DNA from: Candidatus Sigynarchaeota archaeon
GTDB taxonomy: Archaea; Asgardarchaeota; Lokiarchaeia; Sigynarchaeales; Sigynarchaeaceae
DNA: 23,831 nucleotides
Direction: 5' to 3'
Assembly (NCBI GenBank): GCA_030587525.1
Contig: JAUQYW010000012.1
Location: 1 to 23,831 of the forward strand
The notes beneath the pieces were generated by a model. The model did not search any database. It worked only from the letters and a program-made list of their open reading frames with translations, and was not told where the DNA came from. The translations under genes and the position numbers were made by a program. Shown here one piece after another: positions 22,661 through 23,831 of this stretch. Each line of letters opens with the position of its first letter. The first letter of the stretch is position 1.

Positions 22661-23831
22661 TCACGGGGTTCTATAGTATGCTGCAATCTTCGACACGCCC
22701 GCGATCATCTCGTCGATATCTTTTTCCGTGAAGAACTCCGTGATGCTGAGGTTGAATGTATGTTCAAACGCATCTTCCGCGTTCGGACATATACCTTTCG
22801 TGTAGTCAATATTGCTCCACAAGTCCTTCGAGACGAACGGGAGCTTGCTATCGGGGAACGCGGCTTGTTTCTTGAACACGTCATAGGCATAGGTCGGCAT
22901 ACCGCCCGTGATCTTGTTCGGCTCGTTCGGGATGCCCTCGGCGTCGAGTGCCTTGCAGAACTCGGGCACGGGCACCTTGATCTTCTTTGGATCGATCCGC
23001 ACCACATACAGGAAGAAGGAGTCTTGGCAATGATCCGGGATCTTTTGTGGGATGATGCCGTCGATCCCGTGCAAGCCCTTAGCCAAGCGCATACCGAGCT
23101 TATTCCGCTTCTCGACGATGCCGGCAACCTTGTCGAGCTGTGCGATCGCAACTGCACCTTGTAGTTCCGTCATCTGGTAATTCGGGGCGAGGAAATACGG
23201 GTTGCGCTTCCTCCCGTCGCGGAAATAACACTTGTCCACGAAAAGCTTGGCTATGTCTTCCAGCTCATCGTTGTTGGTCATGACCGCGCCACCGGACCCG
23301 CACGAGATGAGCTTGAAATGGTTGAGGCTGAAGGTGGATATATCCCCGAACGTGCCGACCAGCCTGCCCTTGTATTTCGTGTACCAGGCCTGGGCGCAGT
23401 CCTCGATTATAGGCAAACCCTTGTCCGTGGCGATCTCGAGGATCTCGTCGATCTCCGCCGGCAAACCCGCGTGGTGAACCACTATGATCGCGCCGGTTTT
23501 CTTGTTCACCAGTTTCTTCACGGCGGCAGGATCCATGTTATACGTTTCGGTGTCGATGTCGGCGAATCGCGGGATGAGCATCTGGTAGAGCACGCCGGTG
23601 AGCGTGCCCATGTCCGTGACCGACGAGGTGATGACCTCGCTGCCCGGCGGTAATTGGAGCGTCCCGAGCGCGATGTGCACGGCGGCGGTACCTGACGAAC
23701 AGCCATTGCAATGTTTCATCCCGTACATGGCCTTTAGTTTCGATTCCATCTCCTTAACTTTCTTGCCGAACACGTAGAACAACACGTCGCTGTCAAGCGC
23801 TTCGATGACTTGCTTCTTCTCGGCGTCGCCG
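22661..23831 (-). CDS. DegT/DnrJ/EryC1/StrS-family PLP aminotransferase, 5' end missing
   Basis: The frame is open to the right edge of the window, so the N-terminus lies outside. The visible 390 residues begin GDAEKKQVIEALDSD and show the family blocks in order: NGCSSGTAAVHIALG (cofactor phosphate region), VHHAGLPAEIDEI, EDCAQAWYTKYKG (Asp that contacts the pyridine nitrogen) and FSLNHFKLISCGSGGAVMTNN, with the Lys that forms the Schiff base. The usual GEGG after that Lys is GSGG. Family members transfer an amino group from Glu or Gln to keto-sugars or cyclitols, or act as dehydratases. The specific substrate cannot be read. Sugar amination for cell-surface glycans would suit the neighbouring glycoprotein gene, but this is inference. 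It is convergent with the giant gene. Confidence 0.88.
   Translation of the reverse strand, partial: GDAEKKQVIEALDSDVLFYVFGKKVKEMESKLKAMYGMKHCNGCSSGTAAVHIALGTLQLPPGSEVITSSVTDMGTLTGVLYQMLIPRFADIDTETYNMDPAAVKKLVNKKTGAIIVVHHAGLPAEIDEILEIATDKGLPIIEDCAQAWYTKYKGRLVGTFGDISTFSLNHFKLISCGSGGAVMTNNDELEDIAKLFVDKCYFRDGRKRNPYFLAPNYQMTELQGAVAIAQLDKVAGIVEKRNKLGMRLAKGLHGIDGIIPQKIPDHCQDSFFLYVVRIDPKKIKVPVPEFCKALDAEGIPNEPNKITGGMPTYAYDVFKKQAAFPDSKLPFVSKDLWSNIDYTKGICPNAEDAFEHTFNLSITEFFTEKDIDEMIAGVSKIAAYYRTP

Overview
The window looks like a chromosomal segment of an archaeon. The supporting signs are TATA-type elements about 25 bases before several start codons that lack a Shine-Dalgarno site (leaderless transcription), oligo-T terminators, thiolase-like/DUF35 gene pairs, an iron-sulfur flavoprotein, and large surface proteins with N-glycosylation sequons and C-terminal membrane anchors. 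Secreted seven-unit propeller proteins with WNRTWGG repeats resemble those I know from Asgard archaea (Loki/Thor-type) and some Thermoplasmata. An Asgard assignment is my inference and cannot be proven here. No rRNA, tRNA, CRISPR array or transposase was seen.

Layout. Positions 1-4072 hold minus-strand genes: the N-terminus of a secreted propeller paralogue cut by the window edge, a complete seven-unit propeller protein with one transmembrane helix and a predicted cytosolic zinc ribbon, an orphan Cys-cluster protein, and a membrane protein with a winged-helix-like tail. At 4370-6613 a sugar-isomerase-like TIM-barrel gene and a purple-acid-phosphatase-like gene diverge from a 51-base promoter that seems to share one TATA element. 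RNase HI, a double zinc-ribbon protein and a small protein with an unresolved start codon follow (6635-8168).

The centre (8407-12640) is a compact plus-strand cluster: DUF35, thiolase-like, thiolase-like, DUF35, then an enoyl-CoA hydratase. Both thiolase-like proteins lack the nucleophilic Cys and the GHP His of true thiolases, so they may carry out aldol/retro-aldol chemistry (as Ltp2-ChsH2 does) or play a scaffold role. Next come a convergent beta-keto acid cleavage enzyme (BKACE, DUF849), an FMN-dependent FabK/nitronate-monooxygenase-like protein, an iron-sulfur flavoprotein and a URO-D-family protein (12687-16658). Together these suggest an acyl-CoA/beta-keto acid degradation module with an unknown substrate, probably linked to redox or methyl-transfer chemistry.

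The right end carries a 1873-residue surface protein built from repeated Ig, variable-domain and FN3-like cassettes with a C-terminal membrane anchor (16872-22493). A convergent DegT/DnrJ/EryC1/StrS aminotransferase gene runs off the right edge and lacks its 5' end. All family assignments rest on motif reading by eye, and no database search was run.
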